From positions 1 to 64,000 of the forward strand of contig CAWBDF010000005.1 of assembly GCA_963787485.1 (NCBI GenBank): a stretch of 64,000 nt of DNA, written 5' to 3'. Shown here piece after piece: positions 8,207 to 16,938 of this stretch (the stretch's first letter is position 1; each line of letters opens with the position of its first letter). Under the pieces are notes generated by a model, which saw nothing but the letters and a program-made list of their open reading frames with translations, was not told the origin of the DNA and made no database searches. This stretch comes from Bog-473 sp963787485 (GTDB taxonomy: Bacteria > Actinomycetota > Acidimicrobiia > Acidimicrobiales > RAAP-2). A program made the position numbers and the translations under genes.

Positions 8207-9048
8207 TGACGACCACCCCGTCAGCGTCGCTCGAGGACCTTCAGGAGGAGCTGCGCCGCTTGGAGCGCGTCGTGGTCGCCTTCAGTGGGGGAGCGGACTC
8301 CGCCTTCCTGGCCAAGGTGGCGCACGACACCCTCGGACCCTCGGCGGTGCTGAGCGCCACCGCGTTGTCACCCTCGCTGGCAGGCCGCGAAGAGGCCGAC
8401 TGCCGGTCCTTGGCCGCCGAGTGGGGTCTGCGCTGGGTGGGGGTCGAGACCACCGAGATGCAGGACGACGCCTATGTGGCCAACGGGGCGGACCGCTGTG
8501 CCCGCTGCAAGGTGGCGCTCATGGACGCGCTCGGGCCCGTCGCCGAGTCCGAGGCGGCCACCGTGGTGCTGGGGGTCAACGCGAGCGACCTGGGTGACCA
8601 TCGGCCCGGTCAGGCCGCCGCCGCCGCGGCGGGAGCGGCCTTTCCGCTGGTCGAGGCCGGGTTCACCAAGGGCGATGTCCGCCGCTGGTCGCGCCTCCTT
8701 GGCCTGCGCACCTGGGACAAGCCGGCGACGGCCTGCCTGGCGTCGCGGCTGCCTTACGGGACGCCCGTGACCCTGACCCGTCTCGGTGCCGTCGAGGCTG
8801 CCGAGACGGCGCTCCACGACCTGGGGTTCTCGCAACTGCGGGTGCGCCACCACGGGGACACGGCGCGGCTCGAGGTCGAGGTGGCGTCGCTAGGAGAGGT
8901 GGTGGCCCGTCGCGAAGAGGTCGTGGCGGCGGTCCGGGCGGCCGGTTTCGGCTTCGTGGCGCTCGACCTCGAGGGTTTCCGCTCGGGCAGCCTCAACCGA
9001 GCCCTGAGCCTGAGCCAGGTCGGCGGACCGTGCGGGGTCCGAGAGTGA
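8206..9048 (+). CDS. larE: LarE-type ATP-dependent sacrificial sulfur transferase
   Basis: 280-aa PP-loop protein: SGGADS (27-32) is the ATP pyrophosphatase loop, and TACLASRLPYG (Cys177) holds the cysteine that in Lactobacillus LarE gives up its sulfur. Two more cysteines in DRCARCK (98, 101) resemble the three-cysteine LarE type that may bind an iron-sulfur cluster, so sulfur donation need not be suicidal. LarE thiolates the pyridinium biscarboxylate made by LarB; larB and larC lie about 8 kb downstream on the other strand. Start ATG overlaps the hemQ stop; end overlaps the NIL gene. Confidence 0.88.
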   Translation: MTTTPSASLEDLQEELRRLERVVVAFSGGADSAFLAKVAHDTLGPSAVLSATALSPSLAGREEADCRSLAAEWGLRWVGVETTEMQDDAYVANGADRCARCKVALMDALGPVAESEAATVVLGVNASDLGDHRPGQAAAAAAGAAFPLVEAGFTKGDVRRWSRLLGLRTWDKPATACLASRLPYGTPVTLTRLGAVEAAETALHDLGFSQLRVRHHGDTARLEVEVASLGEVVARREEVVAAVRAAGFGFVALDLEGFRSGSLNRALSLSQVGGPCGVRE

Positions 9049-9290
9049 GCGATGTGCGGGTCAGGGTCAAGCTGACCTTCCCCGAGTCCGAGGTGCGCCG
9101 CCCGGTGCTGGCCACGCTGGTCCGTCGGTTCGACGTGGAGCCCAACATCCGCCGGGCCGACGTCGAGGAGGACCGGGGCTGGATCCTCTGCGAGCTCGAC
9201 GGCGCCGCCGCCCAGGTCGATTCCGCTCTCGACTGGCTGCGAACCGAGGGGATCAGAGTCGACCTCCTCGGGGACGTCCTCGAGGGTTGA
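9045..9290 (+). CDS. Stand-alone NIL domain protein
   Basis: 81-aa protein made of a single ferredoxin-fold NIL domain (VRVKLTFPESEVRRPVLATLVRRFDVEPNIRRADV...). NIL domains occur at the end of the methionine ABC ATPase MetN and, with ferredoxin, in homocysteine-forming systems. Here it follows larE by a GTGA overlap, so a role in ligand sensing or sulfur handling with LarE is possible but unproven. GTG at 9045 is preferred because it overlaps the larE stop. Confidence 0.75.
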   Translation: MSDVRVRVKLTFPESEVRRPVLATLVRRFDVEPNIRRADVEEDRGWILCELDGAAAQVDSALDWLRTEGIRVDLLGDVLEG

Positions 9291-9307
9291 ATGCCCGGGC
9301 CGGGCGT

Positions 9308-10114
9308 TCAGGCCAGGTGCGCCTGCTCGGGGTGGCCGAGGACGAACGCCCAGTCCGTGCCGGCCTCCTCGAGCGCCTTCCTTCCGCCCCGGAGGCCGAA
9401 GAGCCGTTTGGCCAGGACGAGATAGGCCACCACGGCCAGATTGACCACCAGCGCCGCGACGCGCAGCCAGGTGACCCGCTGGACGAGCTCGTGCACCTCC
9501 AGGGGGACGAACGTGGCCGTCGCCACCGCCGTCAGGTACTCGGCCCACCGGCGCCCCCGCCACAACCCCACCGCTTCGACCGCTTCGAGCGCGGCGTAGG
9601 CGAGCGCGGCCGCGAGGACGATCTCGAGGGTGCCGACCTTCAGGTGCGAGAGCCGCGACAGGTTCGAGGTCAAGAAGGGGTGGCCGGCCGGCGACAGGGT
9701 GTGCACCAGGTTGGTCGCCCAGTGGTGCACCGTGCCGTAGTCGGCCCACAGGACCACCGCGACCAGGGCCACGGCCAGATAGGCCAGGACATGGAGGCTG
9801 CGCTCGACGGCGATCAGGCGGACGACGAGGGACTGGTCGAGCTCCGTGCCTCGCCGCGGCCGGGGCAGGGTGTCGTCGGCTCCCAGGAACTCGGGTGCCC
9901 CGGGACCCGGGGGTGCCACGGCGAGCCAGAGGTCGCAGCGCAGGCAGCGGCCGAAGCGTCCCCGCGGACCCTCGAGGCCCAGGCGGTCGTCGGAGGTGCC
10001 CGGGCGCAGGCACCGGACCTGGGCGGCGGGCACCACGTGGCCCCGCATGGAGCACACCCAAGTCTCGGTGCTCCATCGCTTGGGCCTCACCCGAGAGAGG
10101 GTGCTCTGGGCCAT
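9308..10114 (-). CDS. DUF2127-like membrane protein with N-terminal zinc-ribbon
   Basis: 268-aa protein. Residues about 20-65 hold paired cysteines (CSMRGH, RCLRP, RCLRCDLWL) that look like a metal-binding ribbon. Residues about 95-240 hold four hydrophobic spans with the RLIAVERSLHVL, GTLEIVLAAALAYAALEAVEAVGL and AEYLTAVATATFVPLEVHEL blocks typical of DUF2127 proteins. Function unknown. Converges with the larE-NIL operon (17 bases between stops). Confidence 0.7.
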   Translation of the reverse strand: MAQSTLSRVRPKRWSTETWVCSMRGHVVPAAQVRCLRPGTSDDRLGLEGPRGRFGRCLRCDLWLAVAPPGPGAPEFLGADDTLPRPRRGTELDQSLVVRLIAVERSLHVLAYLAVALVAVVLWADYGTVHHWATNLVHTLSPAGHPFLTSNLSRLSHLKVGTLEIVLAAALAYAALEAVEAVGLWRGRRWAEYLTAVATATFVPLEVHELVQRVTWLRVAALVVNLAVVAYLVLAKRLFGLRGGRKALEEAGTDWAFVLGHPEQAHLA

Positions 10115-10158
10115 GCCTCAGCACCCCACTCCGGCTCGTCGGGCCAACGCTCGGTCCG

Positions 10159-10347
10159 TCAGGGCGTGTCGGGGTCAAGAGGCACGTGCCACCCGGCGGA
10201 CGACACGGTGCGCCGCTCGTAGAAGACACAGCCCTCTGGGCACGTGAAGGGCAACGGCTCGTTGGCGTCGACCTTGCAGCGCTCCAGGCGGTCGCCCTTG
10301 GGCGTGGTGCGCATCACGTAGTGTCGGCAATCCTCGTTGACGGTCAC
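10159..10347 (-). CDS. Small cysteine-rich protein, conserved hypothetical
   Basis: 62-aa protein with four cysteines arranged as CRHYVMRTT...ERCKVDANEPLPFTCPEGCVFYERR, a pattern that looks like a zinc knuckle or small iron-sulfur site. GTG start at 10347 is inferred from where the conserved-looking part begins. Divergent from the Nudix gene, 46 bases between starts. No function assigned. Confidence 0.6.
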   Translation of the reverse strand: MTVNEDCRHYVMRTTPKGDRLERCKVDANEPLPFTCPEGCVFYERRTVSSAGWHVPLDPDTP

Positions 10348-10393
10348 CCTTCCATTCTGGCCCAGGCAGCGGGAGGCGGTAGCGTCACGCTCC

Positions 10394-11110
10394 GTGGACC
10401 CGAGCGAAACCGGCGACCTCGACGTCCCGCTCAAGACCCTGCTGCGCTGGAGCGAGGCCCTCTCCGCTATCGCCCGGACCGGGCTGGCCTTCACCGAGAG
10501 CCTCTACGAGCGCGAGCGCTTCGAAGAGATCCTCAAGGTGGCGGCCGACATCCGAGCGGAGGCCGACGGCAGCGACGCCGGCCCCGACCATGCCGGTGGC
10601 CTGGTGCAGGAGTGGATGCGGGGGGTGGGCAAGGGGATCCCCGGCTATGTCACGCCCAAGGTGGCCGTGGGCGCCGCGGTGGGCAACGAGAAGGGGGAGC
10701 TCCTGCTGATACAGCGGGCCGACTCGGGCATCTGGCTCTACCCCACTGGGTGGTGTGACGTGGGGTACTCGGCCGCCGAGGTGGTGGTGAAGGAGGTGGA
10801 GGAGGAGACCGGCATCATCGCCGAGCCCGTCCGCCTCATCGGCGTGCTCGACGGCCTGCGCTTGGGCTTCACCCGGGTCCCGTTGTACTCGTTGCTCTTC
10901 TACTGCCGGGCCGTGGGCGGCGAGCTGTCGCCGCACCCGCTCGAGACGCGCGATGTCGGGTGGTTCACCCGCGAGACTCTGCCCCAACCACTGGTGGGCT
11001 CGGAGCGATGGGGAGACCACGTCTTCGCCGCCATCAACGGAGAGATCCGCGAGGTGCTCTACGACCGCGTGCGCCAGCCCATGTGGCGAGGCGAAGCCAC
11101 GACATCATGA
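10394..11110 (+). CDS. Nudix hydrolase with N-terminal helical domain
   Basis: 238-aa protein. About the first 70 residues form the helical 'hydrolase of X-linked moieties' N-terminal domain (LLRWSEALSAIARTGLAFTESLYERERFEEIL). The Nudix fold follows, with a box ending KEVEEETGI. The first glutamate of the classic box is replaced by Tyr (GWCDVGY), as is common in this subfamily. Likely hydrolyses a nucleoside diphosphate-linked metabolite; substrate unknown. GTG at 10394 fits the domain border. Confidence 0.82.
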   Translation: MDPSETGDLDVPLKTLLRWSEALSAIARTGLAFTESLYERERFEEILKVAADIRAEADGSDAGPDHAGGLVQEWMRGVGKGIPGYVTPKVAVGAAVGNEKGELLLIQRADSGIWLYPTGWCDVGYSAAEVVVKEVEEETGIIAEPVRLIGVLDGLRLGFTRVPLYSLLFYCRAVGGELSPHPLETRDVGWFTRETLPQPLVGSERWGDHVFAAINGEIREVLYDRVRQPMWRGEATTS

Positions 11111-11132
11111 GCGCGGCTGAAGCCGCAGGGTC

Positions 11133-11567
11133 GTGATGGAGGTCCTGGCCGCGACGTCGGTCGACGACGCTCTCTTCGACGCGGTGACGGCGTTGGTGCC
11201 GCAGCTCTCCCGGTCCTCCGTCTCTCCTACCCGCGAGATGCTCGGCCGCATTGTCGCCGATCCCGACACGACCCTGTTCATCGCCCGTGACGACGACCGG
11301 GTGGTGGGGATGCTGACCTTGGTCGCCTTCGAGATCCCGACGGGGTTGCGGGCACTCATTGAGGACGTGGTGGTCGACGACGCCGTCCGGGGTTCGGGGG
11401 CGGGCAGCGCACTGGTCGCGGCCGCGCTGGCCCACGCGAGCTCGTTGGGCGCCCGCACGGTGGACCTCACCTCGCGTCCCCATCGCGAGGAGGCCAACCG
11501 CTTGTACCTTCGTATGGGGTTCGAGACCCGTGCGACCAACGTGTATCGCAAGACGCTCGACCGTTAG
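11133..11567 (+). CDS. GNAT-family N-acetyltransferase
   Basis: 144-aa single-domain GNAT. Motif A is VVDDAVRGSGAGSALVAAAL, the acetyl-CoA pyrophosphate loop; RLYLRMGFE is the C-terminal motif B. GTG 11133 and ATG 11136 are both possible starts. Substrate cannot be predicted. It lies 22 bases after the Nudix gene. Confidence 0.85.
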   Translation: MMEVLAATSVDDALFDAVTALVPQLSRSSVSPTREMLGRIVADPDTTLFIARDDDRVVGMLTLVAFEIPTGLRALIEDVVVDDAVRGSGAGSALVAAALAHASSLGARTVDLTSRPHREEANRLYLRMGFETRATNVYRKTLDR

Positions 11568-11661
11568 GGGTCGCAACCCGTCGCCGATGGTGGCGGATGT
11601 GAGAGAGACCGGCGAGACCGGTCAGGGCCGAGGAGGACCGAAGAGCAGGAAGGGGCACCTG

Positions 11662-13197
11662 GTGGGCGAGGGCATGCAGGGACGCAATTGGGTGCTGGCC
11701 GCGATGATCTTCGCGGTCGCCATGACGTTCATCGATCAGACGATCGTGTCGATCGCCGTGCCGAACATCCAGCGCGAGTTGGGGCTCACGTCGACCGGCG
11801 TGCAGTGGGTGGTCAACGCCTACCTGATCGCGCTGGCGGCACTCTTCGCCCTGGGCGGCCGACTCTCGGACATTTACGGGCACACCAGGCTGTGCGTCAT
11901 CGGGGTGATCGTCTTCGTCGGCGCCTCGGTGATGTGCGGGTTGACGCCGAAGGGGTCTTTCGCCGAAGTGTGGATCGTGGGCTTCCGGGCCGTCCAAGGT
12001 GCGGGCGGAGCGCTCATGTTCCCCGCCGCCCTCGCCATCGTGGTCAACACGTTCCCCCTCCGCGAGCGGGGCAAGGCGCTGGCGCTGTTCTTCGGCATTG
12101 CCGGCGGCCTCACTGCGGTGGGACCGATCCTGGGCGGGTATCTCACCCAGTGGACCTGGCGGGCCATCTTCTGGGTCAACGTCCCCGTGGCGCTCATCGC
12201 GCTGGCGCTCATCGCCGTGTCGAAGCCGAAGACCGAGTACCGGCGCGCCCCGCTCGACTACCGAGGCGCCGTGCTGATCGCCGCGGGCATTTCGCTGAGC
12301 ATCTTCGGGCTCCAGCAGTCGGTGCTCTGGGGATGGAGTGACCCGTGGATCTGGGTCTGCATTCTCGGCGGGCTGGCCATCATCGGCGTCTTCGTGGCCG
12401 TCGAGTTGCGCACGCCGTCGCCCCTCATTCAGGTGTCCATCTTCCGCACCCGGGCCTTCGCCGTGGAGAACGTGGTGCTGATGATCTCCATGATGGCCTT
12501 CATCCCGATCTTCTTCTTCGCCAGCGAGTACGCGCAGATCTCGTTACACGACACCGCCTCCCAAGCAGGCCTGTTCCTCTTGTTCTTCTTCCTGGGGTTC
12601 GTGGTGGCCGCCCAGATCGGCGGGCGGATACTCGACCGCGAAGGGGCCAAACGCGCCGTGGTGATCGGGTGCGCCATCGCGGCGGTCGGCTTCGGGATCT
12701 GGGCTTCAAAAGTGATGGTGCTGAGCTTCGACCAGCAGCGGATCTGGGTGATCGTGGCCGGGTTCGGCATGGGGATGATGCTCGGCCCGGCCAACACCGA
12801 CGCGGTGAACCGGGCCGGCCGCCTGTCCTACGGGGAGGCCACCGGAATCACGCAGACGATCCGCAACTACGGGGCCAGCCTCGGTCTGGCTGCCTTGGGG
12901 ACGGTGCTGCTCTTCAACTTTCGCTCGCACCTCACCACGTCGCTCCACCAGATGGGTGTCCCCGACGCCTCCACCGAGGCGAACCACATCGCCCAGTTCC
13001 AGCAGGGCGGTGGCCCGGTGTCCTCCATCCCGCACTACGTCTCGGTCGACTTCGCGCACGCCACCCAGACGGTGCTCTACGTGATGTGCGGCATCATGGG
13101 GTTCGCCGGCCTGGTGGCGCTGCGCGGCCTGCAGCGTGGTCGCCAGGAGGTGGTGCCGTCCATCCCCGAGTCGGCCACCTCGCCTGACCCTCGTTGA
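11662..13197 (+). CDS. MFS transporter, DHA2 (14-TM drug:H+ antiporter) family
   Basis: About 511 aa with about 14 hydrophobic spans. Motif A GGRLSDIYGHTR follows TM2, motif D-like DQTIVSIAVPNIQRELG lies in TM1, and motif C-like GPILGGYLTQ is in TM5. Predicted proton-driven exporter. GTG at 11662 is chosen for AGGAAGG 8 bases upstream; an ATG at 11587 would add 25 polar residues. The stop overlaps the start of the amidase gene (TTGA), so both belong to one transcript. Confidence 0.88.
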   Translation: MGEGMQGRNWVLAAMIFAVAMTFIDQTIVSIAVPNIQRELGLTSTGVQWVVNAYLIALAALFALGGRLSDIYGHTRLCVIGVIVFVGASVMCGLTPKGSFAEVWIVGFRAVQGAGGALMFPAALAIVVNTFPLRERGKALALFFGIAGGLTAVGPILGGYLTQWTWRAIFWVNVPVALIALALIAVSKPKTEYRRAPLDYRGAVLIAAGISLSIFGLQQSVLWGWSDPWIWVCILGGLAIIGVFVAVELRTPSPLIQVSIFRTRAFAVENVVLMISMMAFIPIFFFASEYAQISLHDTASQAGLFLLFFFLGFVVAAQIGGRILDREGAKRAVVIGCAIAAVGFGIWASKVMVLSFDQQRIWVIVAGFGMGMMLGPANTDAVNRAGRLSYGEATGITQTIRNYGASLGLAALGTVLLFNFRSHLTTSLHQMGVPDASTEANHIAQFQQGGGPVSSIPHYVSVDFAHATQTVLYVMCGIMGFAGLVALRGLQRGRQEVVPSIPESATSPDPR

Positions 13198-14309
13198 GCA
13201 CCTTCATCACGCGCTACGACACGACGGGCCCGGGCGTGCGCCTGGCGGTCAAGGACCTGATCGACATGGCCGGAGAGCCGACCACCGCGGGATGCCGAGC
13301 GGTGTCCACCCGGGCCGGGCCGGCGTCCGTCGATGCGGCGTGTCTGACCGGGGCCCGCGCCGCGGGAGCGCGCATCGTGGGTCGCACCAACCTGCACGAG
13401 CTGGCGCTCGGGGTCACCGGCGTCAACCCGTGGTACGGCACGCCGGTCAACCCCCTCGACCCGTCGCGGGTGCCCGGCGGTTCGTCCAGCGGGTCGGCGG
13501 TGGCGGTGGCGACCGGCGAGGCGGACGTCGCCTACGGCAGCGACACCGGGGGATCGGTGCGCATCCCCGCCGCCTGTTGTGGAACCACCGGGCTCAAGAC
13601 CACGTGGGGCAGGATCCCCCTCGGTGGCGTCCGGCCTCTGGCGCCCAGCTTGGACACCGTGGGACCGATGGCCCGCGACGTGGCCGGTCTCGTGATCGGG
13701 ATGGAGCTGCTCGAGCCCGGGTTCAGCGTGCCACCCGGTCGGACCGACGGTCTGGTGGTGGGACGGGTGCCCATTGAGGCGGACCCGTCCATCGCCGCCG
13801 CCCTGGACCGGGCGCTGCACCTGGTCGGGTGGGAGTGCCGTCCCTTGCCGCTGCCCGAGTGGGGTGATGCCACGCGGCAGGCCGCCGTGCTGCTCGTGGC
13901 CGAGGCCTGGCACGCGAACGCCTGGTTGGTCGGCGAGGACCCCGACGGGATCGGGTCCGACGTGCGGGCCCGGCTGGCCCTCGGATCGGCGGTCGACGCC
14001 GCCGCCCGGCGCGCCGCGCGTCAGGTGCAGCGGCACTGGTCGGCCTCCCTGGCCCACGCCTTCACCGTGGTCGACCTCGTGGTCACCCCGACGCTCACCA
14101 TCTTCCCGCCCCCCTTCGAGGACGCCGAGGACCTGCTGGTGGCTCGCTGCACCCTGCCGGTCAACCTGGCCGGGGTTCCCGCGGTCACCCTGCCCCTCCC
14201 GGCCCCGGGCGGGTTTCCGGCCAGCGTCCAGCTGATCGGGCCGGAGCGCAGCGAGGAACGACTCCTGGCCGCGGCCGCCGACCTCGAGGCGGCGGTGGCC
14301 GGCGGCTGA
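13194..14309 (+). CDS. Amidase signature (AS) family hydrolase
   Basis: 371-aa amidase with the full Ser-cisSer-Lys triad: Lys20 in LAVKDLID, the GGSSSGSA loop (about 96-102) and nucleophile Ser121 in SDTGGSVRIPAA. Resembles the short AtzE/GatA-like enzymes, but no gatB or gatC is near. TTG start overlaps the transporter stop, so the protein may process the transporter's substrate. Substrate unknown. Confidence 0.87.
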   Translation: MSTFITRYDTTGPGVRLAVKDLIDMAGEPTTAGCRAVSTRAGPASVDAACLTGARAAGARIVGRTNLHELALGVTGVNPWYGTPVNPLDPSRVPGGSSSGSAVAVATGEADVAYGSDTGGSVRIPAACCGTTGLKTTWGRIPLGGVRPLAPSLDTVGPMARDVAGLVIGMELLEPGFSVPPGRTDGLVVGRVPIEADPSIAAALDRALHLVGWECRPLPLPEWGDATRQAAVLLVAEAWHANAWLVGEDPDGIGSDVRARLALGSAVDAAARRAARQVQRHWSASLAHAFTVVDLVVTPTLTIFPPPFEDAEDLLVARCTLPVNLAGVPAVTLPLPAPGGFPASVQLIGPERSEERLLAAAADLEAAVAGG

Positions 14310-14315
14310 GCGGGC

Positions 14316-15689
14316 TCAGCCGGGGCGCAGCGAGTCGAGGATCTCGTCGACCATGTCGACGGTGGTGTTGGGGTGCAGGAAGGCGAAGCGGGCCACCGCC
14401 TCGCCTTCCCACGTGGTCGGGGTGACGAAGCCGATCTGGTCGTGCAACAGCCGCGCCGACCACTCGTCGTAGTCCTGGCGTCCCCAGCCTGGACACCGGA
14501 ACAAGACGATGGAGAGCCCGGGCTCGCGCACCAGCTCGACGTGGGCCGAAGCGCGGATGCGCTCGGCGGCGCGGTGGGCGATGGCCAACCCCTCCTCCAC
14601 CGCCTCTCGATACACGTCCGTTCCGTTCACGGCCAACGAGAACCACAGCGGGAGCCCGCGGGCCCGTCGGGTCAGGTGGAAGGCGTAGTCGCTCGGGTTC
14701 CACTCCTCGGGCCTCTCGGTGTGGAGGACCTCGAGGTACTGGGCGTCCTGGGTGTGCACCGCCTTGGCCAGATTGGGCTGGCGGTAGAGGAGTGCCGCGC
14801 AGTCGAAGGGGGCGAAGAGCCACTTGTGCGGGTCGACGATGAACGAGTCGGCCCGGTCGAAGCCGTGGAACTGGTCCCGCACCGAAGGGGCGAAGAGCGC
14901 GGCGGCGCCGCCGTAGGCGGCGTCGATGTGGAACCACAGCGCGTGCTCGGCCGCGACGTCGGCCACGGTGTCGAGCTCGTCGACCAACCCGGCGTTGGTC
15001 GTCCCGGCGGTGGCCACCACGGCGACGAGGTCGTCGCGGCGCGGATGACGCTCCAGCACATCCCGCAGCTCGGCGCCGGTGAGCCGGTGATCGCGCGTCG
15101 GCACGGTCACGGGGTCGACGCCGAGCACGCGCAGGGCCTTGCCGACCGAGGAGTGGGCGTCCTCGCTCAGGGCCACGGCCGGACGCGCCGGCGCCTCGCG
15201 GTGGCGGCGGTGCGCCGCGGTGTCGCGGGCCACCATGAGAGCGGACAGGTTTCCCGCCGAGCCGCCCGACACGAAGCAGCCGCCGGCACCGGGCGGGAAG
15301 CCCGCTTTGGCGGCCAGCACCCCGAGCGCCTGGTTCTCGGCCACCACCACGCCGGCGGCTTCCAGCCACGAGGTGCCGTGGAGCGACGAGCAGGACACGA
15401 ACATGTCGAAGAGCAGCGAGGCCTTGGTCGGCGCGGCCGGGATGAAGGACAAGAAGCGGGGACTGTCGCAGGAGACCACCGCGGTGGCCAGCTTTTCCAC
15501 GAAGAGCGCCAGTACCCCGGCGGCGTCGTTGCCCTCGGGCCGCATCAAGCCGGCGAGCTCGGCGTCGAGGGACTCGACCAGGCCGCCGTAGTCGAGCGCG
15601 ACCGGGTCCATGGAGAGCCGCTGACGGCAGGCGCCGATGATCAGCTCGGTCATGGCTGGGTCGTAGCGGAACATCGGATTCCCCGTCAC
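14316..15689 (-). CDS. Group II PLP-dependent amino-acid decarboxylase
   Basis: About 457 aa, aromatic-amino-acid/glutamate decarboxylase family. VSGGSAGNLSALMVARD is the cofactor phosphate loop, FHIDAAYGGAA holds the Asp that pairs with the pyridine nitrogen, and VDPHKWLFAPFDCAALLYR holds the PLP lysine. GTG at 15689 overlaps the larC stop (GTGA), so the gene is translated behind larB-larC. Substrate could be an aromatic amino acid, Glu or 2,4-diaminobutyrate; not resolvable here. Converges with the amidase gene. Confidence 0.87.
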   Translation of the reverse strand: MTGNPMFRYDPAMTELIIGACRQRLSMDPVALDYGGLVESLDAELAGLMRPEGNDAAGVLALFVEKLATAVVSCDSPRFLSFIPAAPTKASLLFDMFVSCSSLHGTSWLEAAGVVVAENQALGVLAAKAGFPPGAGGCFVSGGSAGNLSALMVARDTAAHRRHREAPARPAVALSEDAHSSVGKALRVLGVDPVTVPTRDHRLTGAELRDVLERHPRRDDLVAVVATAGTTNAGLVDELDTVADVAAEHALWFHIDAAYGGAAALFAPSVRDQFHGFDRADSFIVDPHKWLFAPFDCAALLYRQPNLAKAVHTQDAQYLEVLHTERPEEWNPSDYAFHLTRRARGLPLWFSLAVNGTDVYREAVEEGLAIAHRAAERIRASAHVELVREPGLSIVLFRCPGWGRQDYDEWSARLLHDQIGFVTPTTWEGEAVARFAFLHPNTTVDMVDEILDSLRPG

Positions 15690-16858
15690 CCCGGCGGTTC
15701 CCCGGCCGCGTCCCGCCACGCCGCCTCGGCGCGGCTCGCCACCTCGTGCGTCGTCAGCCCCGTCTCAGCCGCCAGCGCGGCCACGTCGTCGAACTCGGGC
15801 TTGGCCCGCCAGCCCGTCACCTTCATGCGCACGGTCCTGCCTTCGACCACAACGTGGTCCGCCCGTCGGGCCTGCGGCCAGCGTTCCACCACCACGCCCC
15901 TGACCCCCATCGTGCCGGTCGCGCGCTCCATCTCGCGCCGCAACCTCTCGGCGTGCGCCGCGTCGCTCATCACGTGGAGCACGTGCCCCGGCCGTCCCTT
16001 CTTCATGACCACCGGGCTGACCCAGGCGTCGAGCGCTCCGGCGTCGAGCGCGCCAGCCATCGCGTGGCTCAGCTGCTCGCCGGTGACGTCGTCGAGGTTG
16101 GTCTCGAGCACGACCGCCACCTGTCCGCCACCCACAGAGGGCGCGGCCGCCCGCCAGCCGAGGACCACCTGCGTGCAGTTGGGCAGGTCGTCGAGCTCGG
16201 CCGTGCCGCCCCCGAAGCCCGAGGCGCGCACCTCCATGGCCGGGAGTGGTCCGAACACAGAGCACCACGAGGCCACGAGCGCGGCACCGGTCGGCGTGGT
16301 GAGCTCGACGGGCACGTCGCGTCCGTAGGTCGGAACCCCTTGGAGCAGACGCACCGTGGCCGGTGCCGGGTTGGGCAGCGGGCCGTGCGCGCTGCGCAGC
16401 ATTCCGGTCCCGGTGGCGACGGGCGACGCGCAGACCTCGTCGACCCCGAGCACCTCGAGCGCGGCGGCGGTCCCCACGACGTCGACGAGCGCGTCGTGAC
16501 CCCCCACCTCGTGCAGGTGGACCTCGGCGACCGCCATGCGGTGCAGAGCGGCTTCTGCCGTAGCCAGCGCGCCGAACACGGCGAGGGCGCGGGCCTCGAC
16601 CCGCCGGGGGAGCACGGCGGCGCGGACGATCGCCTCCACGTCGGCGAAGGTGCGCGTCGCACCGTCCTCGGCCCGGACCACGGCGCGGGTGCAGGCCACC
16701 CCACCGCGCAACCCGTCCTCGAAGTGGAGGTCCCACCCGGGGAGCTCGAGCCGGCGGAGCATGGCGCGGATCTCGGACTCGTCCGCCCCGGCGTCAACCA
16801 AGGATCCGAGCGCCATGTCGCCGGCGATGCCGGCGAAACAGTGGAACCACGCCACCAT
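15686..16858 (-). CDS. larC: Nickel-pincer cofactor nickel insertase LarC, single frame
   Basis: 390-aa protein starting MVAWFHCFAGIAGDMALGSL, with VAEVHLHEVGGHDALVDVVG, the TPTGAAL block, ETNLDDVTGEQLSHAM and a C-terminal VSPVVMKKGRPGHVLHVM, all LarC landmarks. LarC inserts nickel into the thiolated pincer nucleotide. In Lactobacillus plantarum the two halves are joined by ribosomal frameshifting; here they are one open frame. ATG 16858 fits the family start; ATG 16939 (TGATG overlap with larB) would add 27 unconserved residues. Confidence 0.88.
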   Translation of the reverse strand: MVAWFHCFAGIAGDMALGSLVDAGADESEIRAMLRRLELPGWDLHFEDGLRGGVACTRAVVRAEDGATRTFADVEAIVRAAVLPRRVEARALAVFGALATAEAALHRMAVAEVHLHEVGGHDALVDVVGTAAALEVLGVDEVCASPVATGTGMLRSAHGPLPNPAPATVRLLQGVPTYGRDVPVELTTPTGAALVASWCSVFGPLPAMEVRASGFGGGTAELDDLPNCTQVVLGWRAAAPSVGGGQVAVVLETNLDDVTGEQLSHAMAGALDAGALDAWVSPVVMKKGRPGHVLHVMSDAAHAERLRREMERATGTMGVRGVVVERWPQARRADHVVVEGRTVRMKVTGWRAKPEFDDVAALAAETGLTTHEVASRAEAAWRDAAGEPPG

Positions 16859-16938
16859 GGACCTGCGCTGCCCCCGCGCCGCATCCTCGGCCTCGGGGTC
16901 CGTGCCGAGGCCAGAAGGCCCGTCCCCGGCGTGGGCCA

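Noticed and set aside
13194..14309. GatA subunit of the Glu-tRNA amidotransferase
   Set aside because: Shorter than GatA, with no gatB or gatC beside it and coupled to a transporter; kept as a general amidase.
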